A stretch of DNA of 64,000 nt from Halobacillus andaensis (GTDB taxonomy: Bacteria > Bacillota > Bacilli > Bacillales > Halobacillaceae), in the NCBI RefSeq assembly GCF_014636475.1, contig NZ_BMEL01000001.1:930001-994000 (forward strand), read 5' to 3'. Shown one piece after another: positions 18,510 through 26,485 of this stretch. Made by a program: the position numbers and the translations under genes. Numbering within the stretch: the stretch's first letter is position 1; each line of letters starts with the position of its first letter. A model generated the notes under the pieces. That model was given only the letters and a program-made list of their open reading frames with translations. It was not told where the DNA came from and searched no databases.

Positions 18510-18855
18510 AATATTCCCTCCTTAGAATCCGAGTTTCTTCCTATTATATATAACTCATTTATATTTACAATTAGAACGTTCCATTTTGGACATTTTGGGC
18601 TCGGTGTGATCCGCTATGAACAATTCTGCATAGTTCACTAACAGCTTATGCAAGAAGTAGCAAACGATTATGTACCTCCTACTCTTGTTTATAAAATACA
18701 ACTACCGTTTCATCACTACCCTGCAACATTTATCAACTTTCCACTAAGGAACCAATATTTTAATCATAAGTTTCTTAGCCAGTGACATATCCTTTTGTAT
18801 AGGTGGTATGATTAATCACTTTCTATAAAAAATTCGCAAAATTCTATTTATACCC
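18510..18855. other. intergenic region upstream of the metI promoter
   Basis: AT-rich, with stops in all frames. No gene, repeat or RNA recognised up to the metI promoter at 18856. Confidence 0.6.
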
Positions 18856-18884
18856 TTGTCAAATCTTTCCCTGTAGTGTACATT
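18856..18884 (+). promoter_or_regulatory. sigma-A promoter of metI-metC
   Basis: TTGTCA (18856-18861), 17-bp spacer, TACATT (18879-18884). It lies about 30 bp upstream of the riboswitch. Confidence 0.8.
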
Positions 18885-18915
18885 AGGGTGAAAGAATTAA
18901 ATAACAAACATTGAT

Positions 18916-19073
18916 TTCTTATCAAGAGAGGCAGAGGGACTGGCCCGTCGAAGCCTCAGCAACCACTGGTATGACCAGTAAGGTGCTAACTCCAGCAAGT
19001 TGATTGTTCAACTTGGAAGATAAGAAGAAGAATTTAAACAACAAAGTCTTCTTCTTATAAGAAGGCTTTTTTT
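18916..19073 (+). promoter_or_regulatory. SAM-I (S-box) riboswitch with terminator, upstream of metI
   Basis: Aptamer 18916-19026: P1 strand TTCTTATC pairs with GATAAGAA. The conserved core shows AAGAGAGGCAGAGGGACTGGC, GAAGCCTCAGCAACC, AAGGTGCTAACTCCAGCAAG and CTTGGAAGATAAG. The terminator (19044-19073) is AAGTCTTCTT/AAGAAGGCTT plus T run. TAAGAAGAAG at 19021-19030 can pair with CTTCTTCTTA at 19048-19057 as antiterminator. SAM binding should stabilise P1 and stop transcription before metI. Confidence 0.97.
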
Positions 19074-19099
19074 ATTTTTCAACGAAACGGGGAATGATC

Positions 19100-20224
19100 A
19101 TGTGTTGTAGAAAAGCAGAAACAAAACTAGTTCATACAGGAAAAAATAACGGAGATGCGTCAGGAGCAATTAATGCACCTGTTCACTTTTCCACCGCCTA
19201 TGAACACCCAGGGCTTGGCGAGTCCACCGGCTTTGACTATACAAGAACAGGCAATCCAACACGTACTCTTCTAGAACAATCCGTAGCAGATTTAGAAAAA
19301 GGTAATGCAGCCTTTGCATTTAGTTCAGGAATGGCCGCGATTCAAGGAGCCTTATCCATCTTTAAAACAGGGGATGAAATTGTCGTTTCAGAGGACGTTT
19401 ACGGGGGGAGTTACCGATTTTTCGACTATCTTTCCAATCAATATGGCATTAAATTTACCTATTGTGACAGTCAACGACTCTCACAAATTGAAAACTACAT
19501 AACGGAGCAAACGAAGGCGCTTTACATTGAATCGCCTACGAACCCACTCATGCACACAGCTGATATACCGGCGATTTCAACCATTGCTAAAAAACATGAT
19601 GTTTTGCTGCTCGTCGATAACACGCTTTATACTCCACTACTTCAACAGCCAATTACTGAAGGAGCCGACATTGTCATCCACAGTGCCACGAAATATTTAG
19701 GCGGCCATAATGATGTCCTGGCCGGTCTACTCGTTGCAAAAAATGAAGAGCTCAGTGAAAAACTAGGCTATTTTCAAAATACGGCAGGAGCCGTACTCTC
19801 ACCATTTGATTCATGGCTGCTCATGAGAGGGATGAAGACCTTATCCATACGAATGGAAAAGCACGAGAAGAATGCGGCTTCCCTCGTAGAATTTTTAAAA
19901 GAGCATGAAGATGTGACAGATGTCTTTTACCCGGGACGTGGCGGTATGCTTTCGTTCAGATTGAAATCTGAGTATTGCATCGATCCATTTTTACGAAAGT
20001 TAGAAATCATTACTTTCGCTGAAAGCCTTGGAGGCGTAGAGAGCTTTATCACTTATCCCACCACACAAACACACGCTGATATACCAGAAGAGACACGTCA
20101 GCGCTACGGCGTATGTAATCGATTGTTACGTTTTTCAGTAGGAATTGAACACGTCGATGATTTAAAAACGGATTTAGAACAAGCACTGGCCAGCTTAAAA
20201 AAGGAGGAAATTTATCATGACTAA
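19100..20224 (+). CDS. metI: cystathionine gamma-synthase / O-acetylhomoserine (thiol)-lyase
   Basis: Cys/Met-metabolism PLP enzyme that joins an activated homoserine with cysteine (or sulfide). 374 aa. The PLP lysine is in HSATKYLGGHNDVLAG; YTRTGNPTR and FSSGMAAIQGAL are family motifs. I take the ATG at 19100 because the GGGGAA site is too close to the ATG at 19094. Controlled by the SAM riboswitch. The 3' end overlaps metC by 8 nt. Synteny matches B. subtilis metI-metC. Confidence 0.92.
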   Translation: MCCRKAETKLVHTGKNNGDASGAINAPVHFSTAYEHPGLGESTGFDYTRTGNPTRTLLEQSVADLEKGNAAFAFSSGMAAIQGALSIFKTGDEIVVSEDVYGGSYRFFDYLSNQYGIKFTYCDSQRLSQIENYITEQTKALYIESPTNPLMHTADIPAISTIAKKHDVLLLVDNTLYTPLLQQPITEGADIVIHSATKYLGGHNDVLAGLLVAKNEELSEKLGYFQNTAGAVLSPFDSWLLMRGMKTLSIRMEKHEKNAASLVEFLKEHEDVTDVFYPGRGGMLSFRLKSEYCIDPFLRKLEIITFAESLGGVESFITYPTTQTHADIPEETRQRYGVCNRLLRFSVGIEHVDDLKTDLEQALASLKKEEIYHD

Positions 20225-21398
20225 TCATCATACGTTTCAAACTCGACTACTTCACAATGATCACAAATTTGACCGAGAAACTGGAGCGGTAAGTGTCCCG
20301 ATTCAGCAAGCTTCCACATTCCATCAGGCTGATTTTGATAACCCAGGTATCTATGACTATAGTCGTTCCGGAAATCCTACAAGAGAAGCATTAGAAGACA
20401 CCATTGCAAACCTGGAAGGCGGTACGCGTGGATACGCATTTGCCTCAGGAATGGCGGCAATTTCAACCTCTTTCATGCTTCTATCGAAAGGCGATCACGT
20501 CGTTATTTCTGAAGACGTGTATGGCGGTACATTTCGTATGATCCACGATGTATTAGGCCGCTTTGGCATTGAGCATACGTTTGTGAATATGACTGACCTT
20601 CATGAGGTAGCAACAGCCATTCAACCGAATACAAAGGTATTGTATATCGAAACTCCTTCAAATCCTTTATTAAACATTACGGATATTCAAGCCGTTAGCA
20701 AACTTGCGAAAGCAAACAATTGCCTTACTTTTGTTGATAACACGTTCATGACTCCAGCTTTACAGCAGCCGCTTGAGTTAGGCGCCGATCTCGTACTGCA
20801 CAGTGCGACGAAGTTTATCGCAGGCCACAGTGATGTGGTAGCTGGTCTAGCGGCAACCAACCACCCAGAAATTGAAGAACAGCTTGGCTTTTTACAAAAT
20901 TCCTTTGGTTCCATCCTGGGAGCTCATGATTGCTGGCTTGTGTTACGAGGATTAAAAACATTAGACTGCCGCTTAAAACAGTCATCTGAATCTGCTGAAA
21001 CAATTGCCACGTACCTAGCTGGACACCCACTTGTAGAGGAAGTTTACTATCCTGGATTCAATTCGCACCCTGGCTCGTCCACTCATGCGTATCAGTCAAG
21101 CGGAGCCGGAGCCGTATTATCGTTTAGATTAAAAGACGAAGCAGCCGTCCGTTCATTCAGCCAGCACATCGAATTGCCTGTATTTGCTGTAAGCTTAGGA
21201 GCAGTAGAATCGATTCTCTCCTATCCAGCAAAAATGTCCCACGCAGCAATGCCTGAACATGAGCGGTTAAAGCGCGGCATTACTGGAGGTCTTTTACGTC
21301 TATCTGTCGGACTAGAAAATCCAGATGATTTAATTCGAGATTTTGAAAATGGATTGGAGTATGTTGGTGCTCAACAAAAAGTATCAAAAGCTCAATAA
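20217..21398 (+). CDS. metC: cystathionine beta-lyase
   Basis: PLP enzyme cleaving cystathionine to homocysteine, pyruvate and ammonia. 393 aa. [22 protein letters not shown] and the PLP lysine in [16 protein letters not shown] are present. AAGGAGGAA within the metI end is its ribosome binding site. Similar to the upstream metI product, with which it forms a two-step transsulfuration route. The assignment as beta-lyase rather than gamma-synthase rests on gene order. Confidence 0.9.
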   Translation: MTNHHTFQTRLLHNDHKFDRETGAVSVPIQQASTFHQADFDNPGIYDYSRSGNPTREALEDTIANLEGGTRGYAFASGMAAISTSFMLLSKGDHVVISEDVYGGTFRMIHDVLGRFGIEHTFVNMTDLHEVATAIQPNTKVLYIETPSNPLLNITDIQAVSKLAKANNCLTFVDNTFMTPALQQPLELGADLVLHSATKFIAGHSDVVAGLAATNHPEIEEQLGFLQNSFGSILGAHDCWLVLRGLKTLDCRLKQSSESAETIATYLAGHPLVEEVYYPGFNSHPGSSTHAYQSSGAGAVLSFRLKDEAAVRSFSQHIELPVFAVSLGAVESILSYPAKMSHAAMPEHERLKRGITGGLLRLSVGLENPDDLIRDFENGLEYVGAQQKVSKAQ

Positions 21399-21412
21399 TT
21401 AAAGACTTTTAG

Positions 21413-21450
21413 CTTGTAGAGAAACCTCAGGTTTTTCTACAAGTTTTTTT
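21413..21450 (+). terminator. terminator of metI-metC
   Basis: CTTGTAGA..AAACC pairs with GGTTT.TCTACAAG, followed by TTTTTTT. Confidence 0.93.
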
Positions 21451-21584
21451 GACCCTAAAGATGTACCTCCCCTCCTGACTGGATTTAATTTTCCGCTTAC
21501 ACCAATTACCTCCCACAGGAGATCTCACCTATGCTAAAGTTAATTTGTAATTATTCACCAAACAATAGTGAGTGAGGTGACTTT

Positions 21585-22101
21585 TTGTTTAAAAAATCGT
21601 TCATTATTATCTCATTTGTTTTTATTTTAAATGGCTGTGACTCACCACAAATAGATTCCAATGAAGTCGTTCATTCTCCCACAAAAGAAATTGGCTTCAC
21701 CAAGCTTATGATGCCAGAACATAGGCCCGATAACTTTGGATTTTCTGCAATTCGGATTGGGTCAAAAAAATGAAGTAAACTCGTTTGAGGATCGAGTAAC
21801 CAAGGATTTAACAGCCGAAGGAACAGCCACAGCAGATATAGCCTTTTCAGTTAAGGAAAAGGATAAAATTTATGAAAAAATGAAAGAATTGATCCCTGTA
21901 CCAGTGAACGAAACAGTCTGTACGCAAGAACCATACGAAAAGGATATATGGAAAATTATCATAGAGGGAGAAACGATCACGCATTCCGTTTCAGGGGCTT
22001 ACTGTGAACCTACTCCTGATGCACTGCAACTAATTGAGCTGCGGAATTATGTATTTAGTATTGTTCGAAGTAAAGCAGAATTCAAAGAACTTCCTCAGTA
22101 A
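21585..22101 (+). pseudogene. putative lipoprotein gene interrupted by a frameshift in an A7 run
   Basis: Two overlapping reading frames make one sensible product. The first (TTG 21585, site GAGGTGA) encodes a signal peptide with lipobox FILNGC (Cys18) and runs into a stop at 21771-21773. The second continues from the same point to 22101. The switch lies at seven A residues, 21764-21770: removing one A would read IGSKNEVNSFEDRVTKDLTA and give a lipoprotein of about 170 aa. The mature part has two cysteines (ETVCTQEPY and GAYCEPTPD) and no family I recognise. It may be a pseudogene, a sequencing slip, or ribosomal/polymerase slippage at the A run. Confidence 0.6.
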
Positions 22102-22132
22102 AAACCATCGTATGAGTAGGATAAACCTAAAT

Positions 22133-22159
22133 AAAGCTGTCGAGAGTCTCGACAGCTTT
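22133..22159. terminator. bidirectional terminator between the lipoprotein gene and metT
   Basis: AAAGCTGTCGA and TCGACAGCTTT form an 11-bp perfect stem with a 5-nt loop, flanked by A/T stretches, between convergent genes. Confidence 0.75.
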
Positions 22160-22208
22160 AAAGCCATTGTGTGAGGTTTTTCCTCTTATTACTACCATAC
22201 CTACTTAT

Positions 22209-23507
22209 TTATCTCCCTTTTACCGTAAACCTCGGAAACCCAAAGGCAATGGCAAGAAGGCCTGCCAGCGCGATCAACATTGGATAAAAACAATAAGGGG
22301 CGATCTCAACCGGCGATATCCCAGCTACCCCTGCAACAGCTAGAAGCTGTGCGCCATAGGGAATAACACCTTGGACAGCACTTGCAAAAATATCGAGCAA
22401 GCTCGCGGAACGTCGAGAGTCGATGTCGAAGCGTTCAGCCATCTGCCTGGCTAAAGGTCCAGCGGTAATAATTGAGATCGTATTATTAGCGGTCGAAAAG
22501 TTCACCATACTGACGAGGCCTGCAATTCCAAGTTCTCCTCCTTTATAAGAAGAGACTCTTCGGCTGATCACTTGAATTAAGAAGGCAATTCCTCCGTTTC
22601 TTCGAATTAATTCAACGAGACCGCCTAATAAGATAGCCAGCATCGCCAGCTCTTGCATGTTTGCAAATCCATCACCTATGAGTGTAACGTACTCCGCCAA
22701 GGCAATGTCACCTAACGATAATCCCACAATTCCAGCGAAGATGATGCCGCCAATGAGCACAAATATGACATTAATTCCTGCCACAGCAAAGACGAGTACC
22801 CCAAGGTATGGGAGAACTTTTATCAGCTGAAAACTCGTATCCTCATTCATGACCGAGGCAGCATTTGCTGTTAATATGCTGAAAATAACGGCCGTTACAA
22901 TGGCAGCAGGCAAAACGATAAAAAAGTTTGCCTTAAACTTATCTTTCATTTGCGTGCCCTGGGTACGAACGGCAGCTATTGTGGTATCTGAAATAATGGA
23001 TAAATTATCTCCAAACATAGAGCCGCTCACGATGGCACCCATCGTTAATGCAAGTCCAATATCTGTTTGATCAGCTACACCGAGTCCAATGGGAGCCAGC
23101 GCTGCTATTGTCCCTGTTGATGTACCCATTGAGATGGAGATGAAGCAGCAAATGATAAATAAGCCGACTAGCAGTAAATTCTCAGGAAGAATACTTAAGC
23201 CTAAATTAACCGTTGAATCTACGGCACCTACCCCTTCAGCAACTGAGGCAAAGGCTCCAGCAAGCAGGAAGATAACAACCATCAAAATAATATTCGGATG
23301 GCCTCCTCCTTCTGTCAACTGCGTCAGTTTTGTTTGAAAATCCGTTTTCTTATTCATCGTTAAGGCGACTAGAATGGCGGCAAAGACCGCGACAAGTACC
23401 GGCATTTGATAAAAATCCCCTGTAATAATTCCAGAGCCAATAAATAATATAATAAACACGCCAAATGGAATAAGAGCGAGCGGATTGGCTTTAATATCTT
23501 GCTCCAT
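22209..23507 (-). CDS. metT: NhaC-family carrier, probable methionine transporter MetT
   Basis: Integral membrane protein of 432 aa with 10-12 hydrophobic segments, of the NhaC antiporter superfamily. I chose the ATG at 23507 (site AAGGAGG). A longer frame to 23702 only translates the riboswitch. SISMGTSTGTIAALAPIG and GSMFGDNLSIISDTTIAA are NhaC-family signatures. Because the gene is controlled by a SAM-I riboswitch and lies next to metI-metC, its cargo is most likely methionine or a precursor rather than only Na+/H+; SAM-regulated NhaC homologues have been named MetT on that basis. Cargo is inference. Confidence 0.75.
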   Translation of the reverse strand: MEQDIKANPLALIPFGVFIILFIGSGIITGDFYQMPVLVAVFAAILVALTMNKKTDFQTKLTQLTEGGGHPNIILMVVIFLLAGAFASVAEGVGAVDSTVNLGLSILPENLLLVGLFIICCFISISMGTSTGTIAALAPIGLGVADQTDIGLALTMGAIVSGSMFGDNLSIISDTTIAAVRTQGTQMKDKFKANFFIVLPAAIVTAVIFSILTANAASVMNEDTSFQLIKVLPYLGVLVFAVAGINVIFVLIGGIIFAGIVGLSLGDIALAEYVTLIGDGFANMQELAMLAILLGGLVELIRRNGGIAFLIQVISRRVSSYKGGELGIAGLVSMVNFSTANNTISIITAGPLARQMAERFDIDSRRSASLLDIFASAVQGVIPYGAQLLAVAGVAGISPVEIAPYCFYPMLIALAGLLAIAFGFPRFTVKGR

Positions 23508-23537
23508 ATAATTTCCTCCTTGTCTTTCGCTGATACA

Positions 23538-23686
23538 TAAAAAAAGAGCCCTCACTAGGAGAAGGCTCTTTTTTATACCCTTCTCATCTACCAAGTTAAA
23601 ACTTGCTGGAGTTAGCACCTTACTGAATTTTTCAGTGGTTGCTGAAGCATCTTTGGACCAGGTTCCTCCGCTTCTCTTGATAAGAA
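23538..23686 (-). promoter_or_regulatory. SAM-I (S-box) riboswitch with terminator, upstream of metT
   Basis: Minus strand. The aptamer (23581-23686) begins TTCTTATCAAGAGAAGCGGAG, has GATGCTTCAGCAACC and AAGGTGCTAACTCCAGCAAG, and closes with GATGAGAA. The terminator, AAAAGAGCC pairing with GGGCTCTTTT plus T run, is at 23538-23574. The core matches the metI leader at the other end of this block. Confidence 0.96.
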
Positions 23687-23717
23687 AATCAACGATATTC
23701 ATTTAAAATCTAGACCT

Positions 23718-23746
23718 ACTTTACAAGAAAGCAAGGAGTGTGACAA
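23718..23746 (-). promoter_or_regulatory. sigma-A promoter of metT
   Basis: TTGTCA (23741-23746), 17-bp spacer, TAAAGT (23718-23723) on the minus strand, about 30 bp before the riboswitch. The -35 box is identical to that of metI. Confidence 0.8.
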
Positions 23747-23908
23747 GGGATAAATGCGTAAATGAACATAGTACTACTATTCACACTTTTCAGCCAATAC
23801 ATCAGTTGATTTTTTCAATAAATCGAACCTATAGATATTGGAAAATAAGGGATCTGCCTTTATGATAGAAGAAGTGTAGTTCGAGGACTTTTGAAAGGAG
23901 GGCTTTCA

Positions 23909-24556
23909 ATGAGTATTCGTACAAAACAACGAATCTTATTTTATACCATGGGCATAATCATTATGACGTTCGGCATCGCGTTAACCATTCATTCGCACCT
24001 TGGCACTTCACCATTCGATGCCCTTCTAGTCGGATTATTTCGTACGTTCGGCCTTACAATTGGCAGCTGGGAAGTGGTTGTAGCCTTTACATTAATTATT
24101 TTTAATGCAGTCGCGGAAAAGAAAAAGCCTGAATACTTTGCCATCATCACAGCACTCGTTACTGGTTTTTTCATTGATGTATGGGTGTTTTCTACAGAAG
24201 GATGGATTTCACCAGAATCTCCAGTCATGCAGTTGATCTGCCTATTGTTTGGTCTCTTTTTTGCAGGGTTAGGGATTGCTATAAACTTGCAAGCCGATTT
24301 CGCACCTAATCCATTTGATCGAACGATGCTTGTTGTAAGAAAGCTGACAGGCTTAAACGTTTCGCTATCGAGAGCATTAGTGAGCGTTGTTCTTGCTGCC
24401 ATAGCCTTTCTCTTTAGTGGACCAATAGGAGTAGGGACTGTCATTATCACTCTCTTTAGCGGCGTGATCATCCACTTTTTTATGCCTTATGTCGCTAAAG
24501 TGGATGCGTCTATGACTGAAGGATCAATTAAAAAACGAAAAGCGCACATTTCTTAA
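23909..24556 (+). CDS. yczE: YczE/YitT-like integral membrane protein
   Basis: 215 aa from the ATG at 23909 (site GGAGGG), the same length as B. subtilis YczE. Five or six membrane segments. The N-terminal FGIALTIHSHLGTSPFDALLVGL and the internal FAGLGIAINLQADFAPNPFDRTML are duplicated GxGxxPxD-like motifs of the family. Biochemical role unknown. Single gene, convergent with the following one; a GGTACC palindromic repeat lies between. Confidence 0.8.
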   Translation: MSIRTKQRILFYTMGIIIMTFGIALTIHSHLGTSPFDALLVGLFRTFGLTIGSWEVVVAFTLIIFNAVAEKKKPEYFAIITALVTGFFIDVWVFSTEGWISPESPVMQLICLLFGLFFAGLGIAINLQADFAPNPFDRTMLVVRKLTGLNVSLSRALVSVVLAAIAFLFSGPIGVGTVIITLFSGVIIHFFMPYVAKVDASMTEGSIKKRKAHIS

Positions 24557-24567
24557 CAACCAGCACT

Positions 24568-24622
24568 GGGTACCAGGTACCGAAAACTTCGCTCTTTTAC
24601 AGCTTTTCGGTACCTGGTACCC
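24568..24622. repeat. GGTACC palindromic element, copy 1
   Basis: GGGTACCAGGTACCGAAAA pairs with TTTTCGGTACCTGGTACCC (19 bp, perfect) around a loop with CTTCGCTCTTTTAC. Same arms and loop core as 52442-52509 and 60861-60926. Located between convergent genes; it could end transcription in both directions. Confidence 0.85.
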
Positions 24623-24640
24623 TTATGCAAGATCGTTTTT

Positions 24641-25150
24641 TTATTTCCCTTCTGCCTTCGAGCTCCAAAATACATGTACAATGCTGGCCAATAGAGCTGC
24701 GTCTAAGTCTTTTAGTTCCTGCAGAGATTCAATGTGTATTTTATGTTGAAAAAAACCTTTAATCGCAGTGGATCCTTTTTTATTAATCCGACCAGTTTTC
24801 TTCCAAGTAGCCTCAACCTTAATGGGTTCGTGATCTAAGAGAACGGCTATAATTCGGTGCTTCTTAGAAGATCCATTTGGTGTTTCAATCCTTCCGATCG
24901 GTTTTCCCATTTGAAAAATAGTCCACTCAAGTCCTCGTAAACGATCTTTTGACACTTGTTGGATGGTATATTCTTGATTCGTTTCTTCACTTTGAACTTC
25001 CAGATTCACTTCTTCATGCTCGCTACACGCCGTTTGCCCTTCCCAATCATGAAAATACCGACTCATGTAACCAATTATATATTTCCCTTTTTGAATGGCC
25101 ATCTCCCTCGTGGAAGATCCACTTTTCGGAGGTATGTATGTAATCAACAC
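24641..25150 (-). CDS. hypothetical protein, possible tubby-C-like fold
   Basis: 169 aa starting at a GTG (25150) with AGAGG about 9 nt upstream; an adjacent TTG is also possible. No signal peptide or membrane segment. The repeated pattern of short strands with GK.IG (GKYIIGYMSR, GKPIGRIETP) and FFQHKIHIES near the end resembles tubby-C-terminal-like proteins of Bacilli, but I am not sure. No operon partner. Confidence 0.55.
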   Translation of the reverse strand: MLITYIPPKSGSSTREMAIQKGKYIIGYMSRYFHDWEGQTACSEHEEVNLEVQSEETNQEYTIQQVSKDRLRGLEWTIFQMGKPIGRIETPNGSSKKHRIIAVLLDHEPIKVEATWKKTGRINKKGSTAIKGFFQHKIHIESLQELKDLDAALLASIVHVFWSSKAEGK

Positions 25151-25219
25151 GTCGTATAACCTCTTTTCTTTAACGGTATATAAGAGTTCGAACTAGAAGT
25201 CTCGTTCACTTACCTTAGA

Positions 25220-25882
25220 CTAAAACGTTCGCTCCATCATTAAAGGAAGCTCCTCTATCCCCTCTATGGAATGCTCAACCTGTACGTTCCCCCAGTAGTC
25301 ATCCCTCTTCCATATCCCATGCATCCCTGCTCGGATAGCTGCATAGACATCTTTTTCAGGGTGATCACCGATAAACACACTATCTTCCGGTCTTGCATGT
25401 AACTTATTTAATGCCCGGTGAAAGATTCGTCCATCCGGCTTTTTCAGCCCTTCTTTTTCTGAGATAAGAATGACATCAAAATAATGTTCAATTCCTAAAG
25501 CCTTCAAGTTTTCTAGTTGAAAAGGGTTTCTTCCATTCGTAATGATGCCAAGCTGTAATCCTTTTTCTTTAAGATCCTTCAACACCTCATCTACGTGTGG
25601 AAAAGCAATGCAGGACTCGTGAAAATAATTGAAATAGTCGTTGACAAGCTCTTCCGCCTTTACTCCCTGAACGTGAAACTCTTCTATTAGTTTAGGATAA
25701 ACGACTTGCTTAGGGACATATCCTTTTTTATCTAATTCAATCAATCTGTTCATAAAATGTTTCTCAGCAATATTTCGATGAAGCTGTTCATATCTATGGT
25801 ACTGGGATTTTGCGAACTTCTTCAAGGATTGATCCCTGTCTAATAATGTCCCGTCTAAATCAAAAAGCACGGCTTTAATCAC
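25220..25882 (-). CDS. HAD superfamily phosphatase (subfamily IA)
   Basis: 220 aa from the GTG at 25882, chosen because AAGGAGGGG precedes it; upstream in-frame residues lack similarity. Motif I is FDLDGTLLD (nucleophile Asp), motif II is GIITNGRNP, motif III is LKKPDGRIF, and motif IV is VFIGDHPEKDV. An alpha-helical cap lies at about residues 15-85. It hydrolyses phosphate esters or phosphoanhydrides in the cytosol; substrate unknown. Confidence 0.85.
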   Translation of the reverse strand: MIKAVLFDLDGTLLDRDQSLKKFAKSQYHRYEQLHRNIAEKHFMNRLIELDKKGYVPKQVVYPKLIEEFHVQGVKAEELVNDYFNYFHESCIAFPHVDEVLKDLKEKGLQLGIITNGRNPFQLENLKALGIEHYFDVILISEKEGLKKPDGRIFHRALNKLHARPEDSVFIGDHPEKDVYAAIRAGMHGIWKRDDYWGNVQVEHSIEGIEELPLMMERTF

Positions 25883-26131
25883 AAAACCCCTCCTTGTTTT
25901 GATTACTTCTACGTTGAATGAACGATCCCTTTTAAAATCATGTAAAAACAAGTAGAAATTTTTTCCATATCCATACCACTGTATGTTTTTTACGATATTT
26001 AGAGTGTTGTTCTTTCTCAAATTCTTTATTTCTTATCTCCTCATCCACCTCCTCATATAAATGGTGGAAGCTTTGGATAATTTCATAACGAATCAATGCA
26101 GGGCAGCCGACAATCGACTACCCTAAAAAAC
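25883..26131. other. intergenic region between the DUF1540 gene and the HAD gene
   Basis: Holds a 9-bp GC hairpin (GGGTAGTCG pairing with CGGCTGCCC, about 26100-26122, minus strand) just past the DUF1540 stop. An open frame of 52 codons (25938-26096, minus) has no ribosome binding site. Nothing else recognised. Confidence 0.5.
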
Positions 26132-26287
26132 CTATATTTCTGGATCAAATGTTTTACAATCAGTTTCCTCTTTTTTCGTCGCTTGATCACCGGCATGACT
26201 GACTACATAAATTGCGTCAGCCGTACATTTGTTGCCTTTACTCCAATACTTACAGTTATTTACTTCACACAAGACGTCTTTAGCCAT
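26132..26287 (-). CDS. DUF1540 domain protein (small Cys-rich)
   Basis: 51 aa, starting at the ATG at 26287 with a strong GGAGGTGG site. The sequence has the DUF1540 pattern VLCEVNNCKYWSKGNKCTA with Cys7, Cys12, Cys21 and a fourth Cys44, probably a small metal-binding or disulfide motif. Function unknown; such proteins are common in spore-forming Firmicutes. Confidence 0.8.
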   Translation of the reverse strand: MAKDVLCEVNNCKYWSKGNKCTADAIYVVSHAGDQATKKEETDCKTFDPEI

Positions 26288-26418
26288 CGGTGTCTCCCAC
26301 CTCCCTCGCTGTTATTTTTTGCAGCGAGAAGTGGATTGATACGGAGAGGAATTTGGTAATTCACGGACGGTACAACACCTATCTATATTCACTAATCCTT
26401 ATTTTATCAACAAAAAGC

Positions 26419-26447
26419 TTTATTGTCTCAGCCTTCCCCTTTATAAT
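26419..26447 (+). promoter_or_regulatory. sigma-A promoter of yfmM
   Basis: TATAAT (26442-26447) with TTTATT 17 bp upstream (26419-26424). It lies 38 bp ahead of the ATG. Confidence 0.6.
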
Positions 26448-26485
26448 GAGGGAAGCAGAATTTTACGAAGGAATAGGTGTATAAC

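Noticed and set aside
23508-23702. N-terminal extension of the NhaC-family protein
   Set aside because: The extra 65 codons translate the SAM riboswitch and its terminator; a strong ribosome binding site precedes the ATG at 23507.
25938-26096. 52-codon open frame on minus (TTG start, Glu/Lys-rich)
   Set aside because: No ribosome binding site, overlaps the HAD gene's upstream region, and no known relative.
26096-26484. Two open frames on the plus strand
   Set aside because: They run antisense to the well-supported DUF1540 gene or across the yfmM promoter and lack ribosome binding sites.
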